This document shows, one piece after another, positions 12,937 through 25,669 of a DNA stretch of 64,000 bases. The notes beneath the pieces were generated by a model. The model searched no databases. It saw only the letters and a program-made list of their open reading frames with translations, and was not told the origin of the DNA. Both the position numbers and the translations under genes were made by a program. Position 1 is the stretch's first letter, and the number at the start of each line of letters is the position of its first letter. This DNA is from CAVYXF01 sp963772335 (GTDB taxonomy: Bacteria; Pseudomonadota; Alphaproteobacteria; Rhizobiales; Rhodomicrobiaceae), in NCBI GenBank assembly GCA_963772335.1, contig CAVYXF010000005.1:682001-746000 (forward strand). Direction: 5' to 3'.

Positions 12937-12962
12937 GCGGCCAGGGCAAGAGCCTTGGCCGC
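12937..12962 (+). other. Strong hairpin in the rpoB-rpoC spacer
   Basis: GCGGCCAGGGC and GCCTTGGCCGC form an 11-bp stem (one G-T pair) around the loop AAGA, starting 10 bases after the rpoB stop. No T-tract follows, so it is not a standard Rho-independent terminator. A processing or mRNA-stability element is my inference. Confidence 0.65.
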
Positions 12963-13105
12963 CAAAGCCTTGTGAAATTGTGAGACGAAACGACGAACGG
13001 GTGTGGACAGTGTAAGTGGCTGGAATTGTCGAAAGCGGGCTTTATCGCTGCCTCGAGCCCGTCTCATGCAATACGCAGCTAACGCCTGCCTCATAGGAGT
13101 TACGG

Positions 13106-17327
<4,222 letters not shown>

Positions 17328-17357
17328 CTGAAGCCGGCAATAGATCACCATTCCGTG

Positions 17358-17390
17358 AAGGCGTGCCCTCGGGCACGCCTTTTCTCTTTT
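17358..17390 (+). terminator. Rho-independent terminator after rpoC
   Basis: AAGGCGTGCC, loop CTCG, GGCACGCCTT, then TTCTCTTTT. A perfect 10-bp GC-rich stem with a T-rich tail 31 bases after the rpoC stop; ends the ribosomal protein/RNA polymerase operon. Confidence 0.93.
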
Positions 17391-17619
17391 CAGGGCCATT
17401 TTGAGGCGAACACTGCTACAGGCGGTGGATGAGAAAAATTTTCTTAATCTAGTGCCACTTCTGCTTGGAAGATGGCACAAACTTCGTTATTTTATGGCCT
17501 TGCACTGCTGAGACAAAAACAAACCGGCAAGGCAACTTATTACGTGCAAAATGGGGTGCTTACGTTTGTACGTTGCGGAGTTGCATCAAGCGTCCACTAG
17601 GCTATAAGCGACGAACCAT

Positions 17620-17681
17620 AACTGAAGAGCCAAAGTTCTGCGTGGCTTGAACGCACAGAACTTCGGGGTGCTCTTTCAGTT
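17620..17681 (+). promoter_or_regulatory. Long imperfect hairpin in the leader of the BON-repeat gene
   Basis: Outer arms AACTGAAGAGC and GCTCTTTCAGTT pair with one bulge; inner arms AAGTTCTG and CAGAACTT pair perfectly; CGT/ACG closes a 7-base loop. The structure ends 20 bases before the start codon of the next gene, just ahead of its GGGAG ribosome-binding site. No T-tract follows. It probably forms in the 5' untranslated region and may affect translation or stability. The rest of the 374-base spacer after rpoC holds the terminator and otherwise nothing I can name. Confidence 0.6.
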
Positions 17682-17701
17682 CACCGTGGTTTGGGAGTGT
17701 C

Positions 17702-18715
17702 ATGATTATGTCCGGGGTGAAGCCTGCGGAGCGCCGTAGGCATTTCGTCACGTGGGGACTGGTTGTTCTGGGATCAACCGCCATACTGACCTCTCCTCTT
17801 CCCTTAAGAGTGAACGGCGTCTGGGCGGAGCAGAATGCGGGCGCGGCAGGTAGGAACGCGACCGGCGAGACGGATGGCACGGCCGAAAAGCCGTCGTCAT
17901 CGTACAGAATACAAGTCTTCAAACAGGCGGCAGACAAGCTGAAACTTAAAGGCCTTGTCGCTTGTGCCGAAGACCATAAGGTCTTACTTGGCCTGATAAA
18001 AGCCAGCTTCCCCTCCGCCGATGTGTCAGACCGCATCAAGATCACCGACGCTCCGAAAACCGAAACGCCAAAGCCTGATATGAAGCTTGGCAGCGTCAGC
18101 TTTGCGCTCAAGGCGCTCAGCTATTTGCAGGCGGGCAGCGCGCGGATCGACGAGCAGAGTGTTGCGCTGGCCGGCGATGCCGAAAATCGCGCGATCTACA
18201 CCGAGGTGAAGGATCTGATTGATTCGGGTCGTCCCACTGGCGTGCTCGTCGAAGAACACATCACCAAGCCCGCCTCATTCTCCTGGAGCGCCGAGCTCGG
18301 AGAAGGACGGGTGAGACTCGCCGGTGTCGTTCCTGACACCGACGGCAAGAAGGAACTGAAGGATACCGTTCAGCGGCTGTTTGCCGGCCTCGAGATCGTC
18401 GACAACACCTATGTTTCGGAAGGCGTGCCGGGAAGTTGGCGCGATGCGGCGATGCACTCCCTGCAGGTGCTTCACCTCCTGAATTCCGGTGCGGTCGTTG
18501 TCGCGGACCATTCGATCCATCTAAATGGGCGTGCCTCCGACGAGGTGACGCTGAAGAAGATCGACCAGCTCGCTGACAAATATCCGGCAGGTTTTGCACT
18601 GGAGAGCAAGGTCAGCGTGCCGCCCGCGCGGGCGACTATGTTCGGGTTGGGCTTCCCGCATTCCGCCGCCATCCATCACTATCCGACGGTCGAAGGCGCA
18701 GTGACCGACAGATAG
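17702..18715 (+). CDS. Exported protein with tandem BON-like repeats
   Basis: 337 residues. An N-terminal basic stretch plus hydrophobic segment (WGLVVLGSTAILTSPLPLRV) looks like a signal peptide or anchor, so the protein should be periplasmic. Two similar units follow. Each starts with a LxGxV strand (LKLKGLVACAEDHK near residue 80; VRLAGVVPDTDGKK near 205) and goes on through a helix to an acidic VSD/IVDN strand, then an L-rich helix (FALKALSYLQAGSARI; HSLQVLHLLNSGAVVV) and SVALAGDA/SIHLNGRA. This is the repeat type that precedes the OmpA domain in many alphaproteobacterial OmpA-like proteins, but here no peptidoglycan-binding OmpA domain follows. Monocistronic. Function unknown; an envelope role is inferred. 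Confidence 0.7.
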   Translation: MIMSGVKPAERRRHFVTWGLVVLGSTAILTSPLPLRVNGVWAEQNAGAAGRNATGETDGTAEKPSSSYRIQVFKQAADKLKLKGLVACAEDHKVLLGLIKASFPSADVSDRIKITDAPKTETPKPDMKLGSVSFALKALSYLQAGSARIDEQSVALAGDAENRAIYTEVKDLIDSGRPTGVLVEEHITKPASFSWSAELGEGRVRLAGVVPDTDGKKELKDTVQRLFAGLEIVDNTYVSEGVPGSWRDAAMHSLQVLHLLNSGAVVVADHSIHLNGRASDEVTLKKIDQLADKYPAGFALESKVSVPPARATMFGLGFPHSAAIHHYPTVEGAVTDR

Positions 18716-18885
18716 GCCGCTTCGCGCTGCTGCGGCTTAAATCGCCGATCATCAGCTCAAGCCGCCTCGAGCAGCGGAAACGGGCCGCTGCCTATCCAAT
18801 CTCACTTGATCGTTGCCGGGAAGGCGCCGCGCATCTGCGGCGCAAACTGGTTGCCGCTTACCTGATCTGCACCAGCATATTGTGC

Positions 18886-20640
18886 TTAGCCGTCCGGCCT
18901 CAGGGTGCGGGCCACACGAAAGCCGGATATGGTTTGTGAAGGCTCGCTCTCGTCCCCCGACGGCCCGGCAGTTGCCTCGCCTTGTGCGGCGCGCCGATTG
19001 CGCGAAGCGCAGTCGGCATCACTCAGCCAGTTCCAATCCGGGGAATCGCAATCCTGCCCTCGGGGTTGTTGCCGCAGGCGCGGACCCTGCTCCGCGCGCG
19101 GTCCGCTCTGGCCGTCCGTATTCCATCCGCCGACCTTCATCAGCCGATAGGACTTGCCGGTTTTGCGGCTCAGCCACTGCGCATAGGCCGATGCATCGTC
19201 GCGCGACACATCGTTCACGGGCTCCTGGGCGGCGGAACGACCGAGGTCCAGGCTGCGGCAGGCACCTTCCTGCACGCACACATTCCATTCGGCAATCGTG
19301 ACCTCGAACTTGCTCACCGCCAGATTGTGCCCAGCCTGGCCGCGAGGGCCAGATCGTGGGCGGAGAAAATCCGTCGCAGTCACGACGGACATGACGGGAC
19401 AGCGGTCGCAATCGCTAAAGTCGCCCCCCTCTATCGATTCGGGCGAGGCCTCGGGAAGGACGGACTCCTCCGGCCGAAGCGGGGCCTGCCGACTGTCACC
19501 GGCAGCGGACCGCCGTAGCACGGCTTCCGGCTCCTTCAGCTCCGCAATGATGCGCGCCATGCCTCGGGCTGCGCTCTCCTGCGTCTGCCGTGGAGGGGAC
19601 ACAGGCTTTTTCACCGGCAGGCGCGGACGTTCCTGCTCGGGCTGCTCGGCGGCGGCATCGGGCGGTGAAGTTGGCGCCTTCTCCGTCTCTTCCACTGCGG
19701 CAATCTCGGGTCGGTCCCGGTCACGCTCAGCCCGCTCGGGGCTCGAGGGCAGGCTGGCCACCGGTTCAGGCGCAGCAGGAGGGGCGGTCTCCTCGTCTTC
19801 CTGGATCTTGGCGCCGGTTGAGGGCGGGTTCGCTTGAGCTGCCTGCAGCGCATTAGATTTCGCAGCCGAGGAGCTCGGTGGGGCACCCTGTGCGGGTGCG
19901 GAAGGTCTGGTATCGGGGGGCGCAGCAGGAGCGGCAGCTTCTGGCAGTGGTGGCTTCGCGGGTGGCGCCACCGGAGCAGTGGTTACGGGTGTTGCAGGTT
20001 TGGCTGGCGCCGCCGCAGGAGCCGGCGCTGGCGGCTCAGGTGCCGGGAGAGCGGCAGTTGTCTCCTCCTTTGCGACCTTGGACTGGGTGACCTCGGCGCT
20101 GGGCCGCGGCGCAGGTGCAGGCTTTGCCGGCTCCCTCAGTGCGTCCGATTTCGCAGCTGGCAGCGGAACAGCGTCTTCCTTGGCCGTTGTCGACGTGCCT
20201 AGTTCGCCATTGTGCTCAGCATGGCCTCGGGAAACCGCCTTTTCCGGCGGCCGTTTCGCGTTGACGGCAACGGCAACCGGACCGCTCCCACTCTGCGGCG
20301 TGTCCCAGCCGTCCAGAAGGACGTAAGCCCAATAAAGCGCCACGCTCGGCCCGAGCAGCAGGAATGCCGCCACCGCAGCAAGGCGCGTCCATTGGGTCAG
20401 GCGCGAGCGCTCATGCTTGCGCGCAAAGGCCAGCCATTCGTCATAGGCACGCCGGCGCGAGGAGTCTTTGAGGGCTTCGTAAGCCGTGGTGACCAGTTTG
20501 AACCGCCGCTCGGCGTCGGGATCATCGGGGTTGCGGTCGGGATGGAGGCTTTTGGCAAGCTCGCGAAAGGCCTGTTTGACGTCTTCGTCGCCAGCGCCCT
20601 TTCTGAGACCAAGAATTTCGTAATAATTTTCGGCAGCCAT
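18886..20640 (-). CDS. J-domain membrane protein with degenerate formylglycine-enzyme-like tail
   Basis: 584 residues from ATG at 20640 (MAAENYYEILG); an in-frame ATG at 20655 is possible. Residues 1-70 are a J domain with intact HPD (LHPDRNPDD), so it could stimulate a DnaK ATPase. A membrane segment (AAVAAFLLLGPSVALYWAYVLL) follows near 95, then a 300-residue Pro/Ala/Glu-rich linker, presumably outside. The tail starts like a SUMF1/formylglycine-generating domain (FEVTIAEWNVCVQEGAC, PVNDVSRDDASAYAQWLSRK, TGKSYRL) and ends with its typical GFRVARTL, but the middle (RLPSEAEWEYA to GNVWEWV and RGGSW) is missing or unrecognisable, as is the catalytic cysteine pair. The enzyme fold is therefore probably lost. 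Confidence 0.75.
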   Translation of the reverse strand: MAAENYYEILGLRKGAGDEDVKQAFRELAKSLHPDRNPDDPDAERRFKLVTTAYEALKDSSRRRAYDEWLAFARKHERSRLTQWTRLAAVAAFLLLGPSVALYWAYVLLDGWDTPQSGSGPVAVAVNAKRPPEKAVSRGHAEHNGELGTSTTAKEDAVPLPAAKSDALREPAKPAPAPRPSAEVTQSKVAKEETTAALPAPEPPAPAPAAAPAKPATPVTTAPVAPPAKPPLPEAAAPAAPPDTRPSAPAQGAPPSSSAAKSNALQAAQANPPSTGAKIQEDEETAPPAAPEPVASLPSSPERAERDRDRPEIAAVEETEKAPTSPPDAAAEQPEQERPRLPVKKPVSPPRQTQESAARGMARIIAELKEPEAVLRRSAAGDSRQAPLRPEESVLPEASPESIEGGDFSDCDRCPVMSVVTATDFLRPRSGPRGQAGHNLAVSKFEVTIAEWNVCVQEGACRSLDLGRSAAQEPVNDVSRDDASAYAQWLSRKTGKSYRLMKVGGWNTDGQSGPRAEQGPRLRQQPRGQDCDSPDWNWLSDADCASRNRRAAQGEATAGPSGDESEPSQTISGFRVARTLRPDG

Positions 20641-21066
20641 AGCGTGGCTCTTCACAATCTTCCGGCAGATCGCTGCGCTGACTGCGGGCGAACCTCGCCT
20701 CGCGCTTCGATTACGCAGCTCTCTACACTTCTCACACTCACGCCAACTGATGACACGGATGGGCGAGACGGTAAATCCGGCATGTCACGCCATCACCTGC
20801 CGATGTTTGCCTTTGATACACAGCGCTCTAACGAAGAACACCCAAATCGGCTCCGCACATCGGTCGCGCAAGCTCACAACTCGGTGAACCAAAGACGCTC
20901 AGCCGGCCGCACCCAGCGCTAAGCGCGCCCATGCCTCGTTTGGAGCCGCACAAGGCTCCGTCGCTAGTTTGCCTGGCGCGAGATGAACGAAACATGACTT
21001 GGTTAACCATTTGAATCGAAAGCATCTATGCAATTATGCATACAGGCCATGCGCCGGCACTGCTTG
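20641..21066. other. Intergenic stretch upstream of the J-domain gene
   Basis: No supported gene. It must carry the leftward promoter of the J-domain gene and the upstream part of the rightward small-RNA promoter. GC content drops locally from about 20.98 kb. Confidence 0.5.
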
Positions 21067-21072
21067 TATAAT
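21067..21072 (+). promoter_or_regulatory. Candidate -10 box of the small RNA
   Basis: A perfect TATAAT. The expected -35 position shows no good TTGAC match, so the promoter is either weak or helped by an activator. Transcription would begin close to base 21079. Confidence 0.5.
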
Positions 21073-21078
21073 AGGGCG

Positions 21079-21182
21079 CTCAGCGGCATGTTTGCCGGAG
21101 CGCATGGAAACATGCGGAAGGCTTTCCTCCCTCCCTAGCCTTCATAATCTCGCCAGCGGTATTGCGCCGCTGGCTTTTTTTT
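21079..21182 (+). ncRNA. Candidate small RNA with exposed anti-Shine-Dalgarno loop
   Basis: About 104 bases between the J-domain and EF-G-like genes, both of which run the other way, so it belongs to neither. It follows a perfect TATAAT and would fold into three hairpins: CGCATG-GAAA-CATGCG (21101-21116, GNRA tetraloop); GAAGGCT/AGCCTTC (21117-21123 with 21137-21143) holding the loop TTCCTCCCTCCCT; and a terminator. The C/U-rich loop is complementary to GGAGG ribosome-binding sites, the hallmark of several rhizobial trans-acting small RNAs. I do not recognise a named family. Functional inference: base-pairing with mRNA leaders, perhaps with Hfq. Confidence 0.68.
21152..21182 (+). terminator. 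Rho-independent terminator of the small RNA
   Basis: GCCAGCGG, loop TATTGCG, CCGCTGGC, then eight T residues. A perfect 8-bp stem; on the minus strand there is no T-run in the right place, so it terminates rightward transcription only. Confidence 0.9.
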
Positions 21183-21229
21183 GGCCGATGGGGGACCCAT
21201 CCCTTTGGCGGGACGGGGCTCGTCATCGC

Positions 21230-23278
21230 TTAGGCCGCCACTGAATTGTTCGAGAGCACCTGCTCGGCGAGCTTGCCGGTCAACTCGGCAAGGTGATCGA
21301 AATGCGCCTCGTAGGTGCCGCTGCCGGCCGTTGCCGAGCGCACTTCGATGATCACATCCTGCATCTCGGCTTCGGGAATATGCGCTTGTACGATGTCCCA
21401 GCCCGGCCAGCCCGGACGCGTGTCGAAGCCGAGAATCTGTCCGCGCCGCGATGAGATGATGCCGTTAATCCTGGCGGTTGCCTCCGATGGCACGGCAATC
21501 TCGACGGCCATGATCGGCTCCAAGAGTACGGGCGTGCATTTCGGCAGGCCTTCAGACATCGCCAGCCGCCCGGCGGCACGGAACGCCATATCCGAGGAAT
21601 CCACCGTGTGGTAGGAGCCGTCCTTCAGGCACACCGAGACATCAACAACGGGAAAGCCTAGCGGCCCCGCATGCAGATAGTCACGGACGCCGATTTCGAC
21701 CGAAGGAATGTACTGCTTGGGGATCACGCCGCCGGTGATCTCGTCGGTGAAGACGAAGCCGGAGCCGCGCGGCAGCGGTTTGATCTCGACGACCACATCG
21801 CCGTACTGGCCATGGCCGCCGCTCTGCTTCTTATGGCGGCCACGAATCTCGACGCCTTTGCGGATGGTCTCCTTATAGGCGATCTGGCGACGTCGGGTTT
21901 CCGCGCTCACCCCGAACCGGCGGTTCAGGCGCTTGAAGGCGACACGCAGATGCATCTCACCCTGCCCCCAGAGCACCATCTCGCCGATATCCTGATTGAG
22001 CGATAGCGAGAGCGAGGGATCCTCCTCGATGATCTTGTTGAGCGCCTGCGTCAGCTTGACTTCGTCCTTGCGCTCGGCAGCGGTGACGGCGAGGCCATAG
22101 ACCGGTTTAAGCGGTTCCGGCACTTTGATCAGCGGCGGGGCGCTCTTGTCGGCGGTTATGGTATCGCCGGTCTTGAAGCTCTCCAGGCGACCGAGACCGA
22201 CCGTGTCGCCCTTCTGAGCTGGGCCGCGCTTCTTTGGCTCCTGGCCGAAGAGCGAGAACACGCCAGCGACGCGCTCCTCATGGCCCACAGTCCTCACTCC
22301 GGTACCGTCGGCAAAGCTGCCGCCAAGCACCCGCACCAGCGACAGCTTGCCGGCATGAGCGGTGTGATAGGTCTTGAAGACCTGTGCGCAGGAGGGGTGG
22401 CCGGAAATGCCAAGCCGCTTCGCCGTGGAGTCGACGAAAGGCGCCTCGTGGCGCAGCGCTTTCAGGAGCCGGGTGACGCCATTGCCGCGCTCGGCAGAGC
22501 CGAATAAAACCGGGCAGATCTTGCCCTGGCGCAGATCCTCCGACAGGTCGTCGAACACACGGTCGCGCGGCGGCTCGATGTCACCAAGCAGCTGCTCCAT
22601 CAGGTCATCGTCATAGTCAGCGAGCTTTTCCAGCATGGAAAAGCGTGCCTGCTCCTCCCGCTCGCTCAGCTCTGCGGGCATCTCGATGACTTCGCTCGGC
22701 GCATGCTCGCGGTAGACGAAAGCGCGCTCGAGTGCGAGGTCGACAAAGCCGGTGGCGATGCCGTTCTGCCAGATCGGGATCTGCCGCAGGACCAGCGGCA
22801 ACGAGCTTGCCGGCTGCAGCATGGGCAGAATATCGCGGATAGGCGTATCGGCCTTGTCGATCTTGTTCAGGAACAGAAAATGCGGGATATGGCGGTCTTC
22901 CAACTGCTTCATGATCAGCTGCAACGACGGGATCTTCTTCTCGTCCGGCTCGCAGACCACGACCGCGGCATCGCAGATCGTCAGCGCGGACTGGCTCTCC
23001 TGCTGCTGAAATTCGACCGAGCCCGGGCAGTCGATGAAAGTGAAGACATCGCCAAGAAAATTGATGTCCGCGAGGTTGCACTCCAAGGTCATTCTGTGTT
23101 CGCGAGCTTCGGGAGAGGAATCGCCTACCGTGTTTCCGGCGGCGACCGAGCCTTGTCGAGGAATGGCGCCAGTTCGCTCAAGAATAGCTTCGAGAAGGGT
23201 TGTTTTTCCGCTCAGATAAGGTCCCACCACTGCAATACAGCGGGCGCTTCTCCCCGCTGGGCCATCTGACGAGCCCAT
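21230..23278 (-). CDS. Elongation factor G-like GTPase (second, non-canonical EF-G)
   Basis: 682 residues from ATG at 23278, chosen for the GGAGGA ribosome-binding site just upstream. Domain order matches EF-G: GTPase (P loop GPYLSGKT, DCPGS, NKID), beta barrel, and domains III-V ending near the C-terminus. It is the divergent EF-G-like type, not the main fusA of the str operon: switch-I lacks the usual RGITI strip and reads EHRMTLECNLADINF. Such paralogues may act in ribosome recycling or have no known role. Monocistronic. Confidence 0.9.
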   Translation of the reverse strand: MGSSDGPAGRSARCIAVVGPYLSGKTTLLEAILERTGAIPRQGSVAAGNTVGDSSPEAREHRMTLECNLADINFLGDVFTFIDCPGSVEFQQQESQSALTICDAAVVVCEPDEKKIPSLQLIMKQLEDRHIPHFLFLNKIDKADTPIRDILPMLQPASSLPLVLRQIPIWQNGIATGFVDLALERAFVYREHAPSEVIEMPAELSEREEQARFSMLEKLADYDDDLMEQLLGDIEPPRDRVFDDLSEDLRQGKICPVLFGSAERGNGVTRLLKALRHEAPFVDSTAKRLGISGHPSCAQVFKTYHTAHAGKLSLVRVLGGSFADGTGVRTVGHEERVAGVFSLFGQEPKKRGPAQKGDTVGLGRLESFKTGDTITADKSAPPLIKVPEPLKPVYGLAVTAAERKDEVKLTQALNKIIEEDPSLSLSLNQDIGEMVLWGQGEMHLRVAFKRLNRRFGVSAETRRRQIAYKETIRKGVEIRGRHKKQSGGHGQYGDVVVEIKPLPRGSGFVFTDEITGGVIPKQYIPSVEIGVRDYLHAGPLGFPVVDVSVCLKDGSYHTVDSSDMAFRAAGRLAMSEGLPKCTPVLLEPIMAVEIAVPSEATARINGIISSRRGQILGFDTRPGWPGWDIVQAHIPEAEMQDVIIEVRSATAGSGTYEAHFDHLAELTGKLAEQVLSNNSVAA

Positions 23279-23635
23279 AATTTCCTCCTTTTCCAAACGA
23301 ACCTCTATTCTTGCGCGTGAGTGTCAGCGCACGCGATAATTGCATGGTGGCAAGGCGAAATAATCTTGGCAAGTGTTCTCGTGCCAATTCTTTGGTCACT
23401 ACGCCGCCCTGGGGGAAAGCCCTTAAGAAAGCACTCAGAAGCGCCACCGAACGGGACGGCTATCCCGTGCGCAAGCCGCACAGCTTTGCTGCGATCCGGT
23501 GCGCTTGCGCCGGCTCGCTGAAATGATTATCCAAGGCTGAAGCGCCGGGGCAGGCTCAAGAGTTTTTCGCCTCAACGGCGAGGCTTGTCTCGTAGACAGA
23601 TGTGTTTTGCACGTCCTTCAACGGAGTTGAAAAGA
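23279..23635. other. Divergent intergenic stretch
   Basis: Holds the promoters of the leftward EF-G-like gene and rightward apt. Short open frames here show no ribosome-binding site and no family resemblance. No hairpin or palindrome stands out. Confidence 0.5.
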
Positions 23636-24181
23636 ATGAGCCTGCGCGTCGATCTGGACCTGAAATCGCTCGTTCGCACCATTCCCGATTATCCCAAGCC
23701 TGGCATCATGTTCCGCGATATCACCACGCTCCTGAAGGACGCCGGCGGCTTCAAGGCCTGCATCGAGCTGCTGATCGAGCCTTACCGCACCGCGGGCATC
23801 GAGACGGTGGTCGGCATCGAGGCGCGCGGCTTCATTCTTGGTGGTGCTGTCGCCGACCGGCTCGGCACGGGCTTTGTGCCCTTGCGTAAGAAGGGCAAGC
23901 TGCCAGGCGCGGCGATCGGCCAGGACTATGAGCTGGAATACGGCACCGACGTCATCGAGGTGCATGAGGACGCGATCCGCGAAGGCGAGCGGGTGCTGAT
24001 CGTCGATGACCTGATCGCCACCGGCGGGACCGCCGAGGCCGGCGCCAAGCTGGTGCGCAAGGTCGGCGGCGCGGTGGTGGGCGCCGCCTTCGTGATAGAC
24101 CTGCCAGAATTGGGCGGGGCAGCCAAGCTCGAAGCGCAGGACATCCCCTGTCACACGCTGATCGCGTTCGAGGGGCATTGA
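23636..24181 (+). CDS. apt: Adenine phosphoribosyltransferase
   Basis: 181 residues from ATG at 23636 (MSLRVDLDLK), the usual length; ACGGAG lies ten bases upstream. Salvages adenine to AMP using PRPP in the cytoplasm. The family start RTIPDYPKPGIMFRDITTLL, the EARGFILGG strip and the PRPP loop VLIVDDLIATGGTAEA are intact. Followed 116 bases later by the exchanger gene on the same strand. Confidence 0.97.
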   Translation: MSLRVDLDLKSLVRTIPDYPKPGIMFRDITTLLKDAGGFKACIELLIEPYRTAGIETVVGIEARGFILGGAVADRLGTGFVPLRKKGKLPGAAIGQDYELEYGTDVIEVHEDAIREGERVLIVDDLIATGGTAEAGAKLVRKVGGAVVGAAFVIDLPELGGAAKLEAQDIPCHTLIAFEGH

Positions 24182-24297
24182 CACCGGAAGCTTTCGAGGC
24201 GGTAGGCCAGGCCCAAGCCCAGAGGGATTGCCCGCCGGTGCCCAGGTGATAGATTGCCGGGCGATTGCGCATCCCAGACCGGCGAGGGGGACCGTCG

Positions 24298-25221
24298 TTG
24301 AACATTTATCTGGCGTTGCTGCTCGGCCTTGCCTTTGCGGGCATAGGCGGCGAGCTGTTTGTGCGAGGCACGGTGGGCCTTGCCCGCGCCGCCCGGATTT
24401 CGCCGGGCATCATTGCCGCGACGATTGCGGCCTTCGCCACGTCCAGCCCGGAACTGACGGTTGCCATCAGCTCGGCGCGGAACGGCATACCGGAGATTTC
24501 GCTCGGCGATGTGCTCGGCAGCAATGTGGTGAACTTCGCTCTTATTCTGGCGGCGGCGGTGCTGATCGCGCCAATCTCGGTGCCACGACGAAATATCGTG
24601 CGCGATTTTCCGGTGGCGCTGCTCAATCCCGTCCTGCTCGGGGTCTTCCTGATCGATGGCCAGCTGTCGCGGATCGAAGGGTTGCTGCTGATCGCCGGTT
24701 TTCTGGTGTGGCTTGCGGCAGTCATGCAGGAGGCGCGCAAGGAGCGCTCGGCGGCAGGTGACGTGCTCGGGGAGCGCCAACCGTTCCGTGCCCTGTTCGA
24801 GAGCGCGGGTGGGCTGGTGCTGCTGATCGCCGCCGGTCGGCTGATTGTGTTCGGGGCAACGGGCATTGCCCAGGCATTCGGGCTTAGCGAGTTCGTCATT
24901 GGCGCGACCATCGTGGCAGTCGGAACGTCGGTCCCGGAGCTTGCCACAGCGATCATCTCGCGGATCAGAGGCCATGACGAGGTGGGCCTCGGCACAGTCC
25001 TTGGCAGCAACATCTTCAACGGTCTGTTCATCGCGGGAGTGGCCGCAACCATCACGCCGATCAACGTGACGTTCCGATCCGCAAGCCCAGCGCTGCTGCT
25101 CGGTTTCGTTGCGGTCGCGCTCACCTATCCCCCGCGCTCCGGCGTGATCAGCCGATGGCGCGGCGGCCTGCTCGCGGCCGTGTATCTGGCCTACGTCGCC
25201 GCGATCCTGCAGGCGCGGTGA
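24298..25221 (+). CDS. Calcium/sodium antiporter, CaCA family (YrbG-like)
   Basis: About 307 residues from TTG at 24298, chosen because GAGGGGG sits just upstream and the protein then starts directly in the first membrane helix; the frame is open further upstream. Ten or so hydrophobic helices in two inverted halves. Each half carries an alpha-repeat with the ion-binding acidic residue: TSSPELTVAISSA and LGSNVVNF in the first, SVPELATAIISR and LGSNIFNG in the second. Exchanges Ca2+ for Na+ (or H+) at the inner membrane. Confidence 0.92.
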   Translation: MNIYLALLLGLAFAGIGGELFVRGTVGLARAARISPGIIAATIAAFATSSPELTVAISSARNGIPEISLGDVLGSNVVNFALILAAAVLIAPISVPRRNIVRDFPVALLNPVLLGVFLIDGQLSRIEGLLLIAGFLVWLAAVMQEARKERSAAGDVLGERQPFRALFESAGGLVLLIAAGRLIVFGATGIAQAFGLSEFVIGATIVAVGTSVPELATAIISRIRGHDEVGLGTVLGSNIFNGLFIAGVAATITPINVTFRSASPALLLGFVAVALTYPPRSGVISRWRGGLLAAVYLAYVAAILQAR

Positions 25222-25227
25222 GGGCGC

Positions 25228-25659
25228 TCAGAACACGAGTGCATGAGAGGCGTTGGGGTCATCGACCGGCAGGAAACCTCGGCGAATATAGAAGCGTGCA
25301 GTCTCATCGCGATCCGTTCGTAAACGCACCTGATCGAAAGCACCCCGCCCATGCTGCAGAAGATGGTCGATGAGCGCCGAACCGACGCCCTGCCTTCGCT
25401 TGGCCTGCAAGATATAGAGGTGGCGCAGACGTCCCACGGTGCCGGCCGTAACAAAGGGATCACGGCTGATGCCGCCGACACCGATCAGGCGAAGATCTGC
25501 GAAGGCGCCAAGAAGCCGCTCTCCGGGGCCGTCGAAGCGGATGATTCCATCGTCCCATTCGGCCACCAGACGTTCCAGAAACCGGTATCCCTGGGCGGCG
25601 GCTTCCAGACGGAGTGGCGCCAAGGCGGGCAAGGGCAGAGCAATCGGCCTGATCTGCAA
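25228..25659 (-). CDS. GNAT-family N-acetyltransferase
   Basis: About 143 residues from TTG at 25659, chosen because GAGGAG overlaps the mutL stop six bases before it, giving tight coupling. An upstream TTG inside mutL is less likely. The GNAT core shows the acetyl-CoA-binding strand and loop (RLRHLYILQAKRRQGVGSALIDHLL), with the R-R-Q-G-V-G pyrophosphate loop intact, and the closing strip ETARFYIRRGF. Substrate unknown. Last gene of the leftward mutL unit; convergent with the antiporter gene, six bases away. Confidence 0.85.
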   Translation of the reverse strand: MQIRPIALPLPALAPLRLEAAAQGYRFLERLVAEWDDGIIRFDGPGERLLGAFADLRLIGVGGISRDPFVTAGTVGRLRHLYILQAKRRQGVGSALIDHLLQHGRGAFDQVRLRTDRDETARFYIRRGFLPVDDPNASHALVF

Positions 25660-25669
25660 CCGCAGCTCC

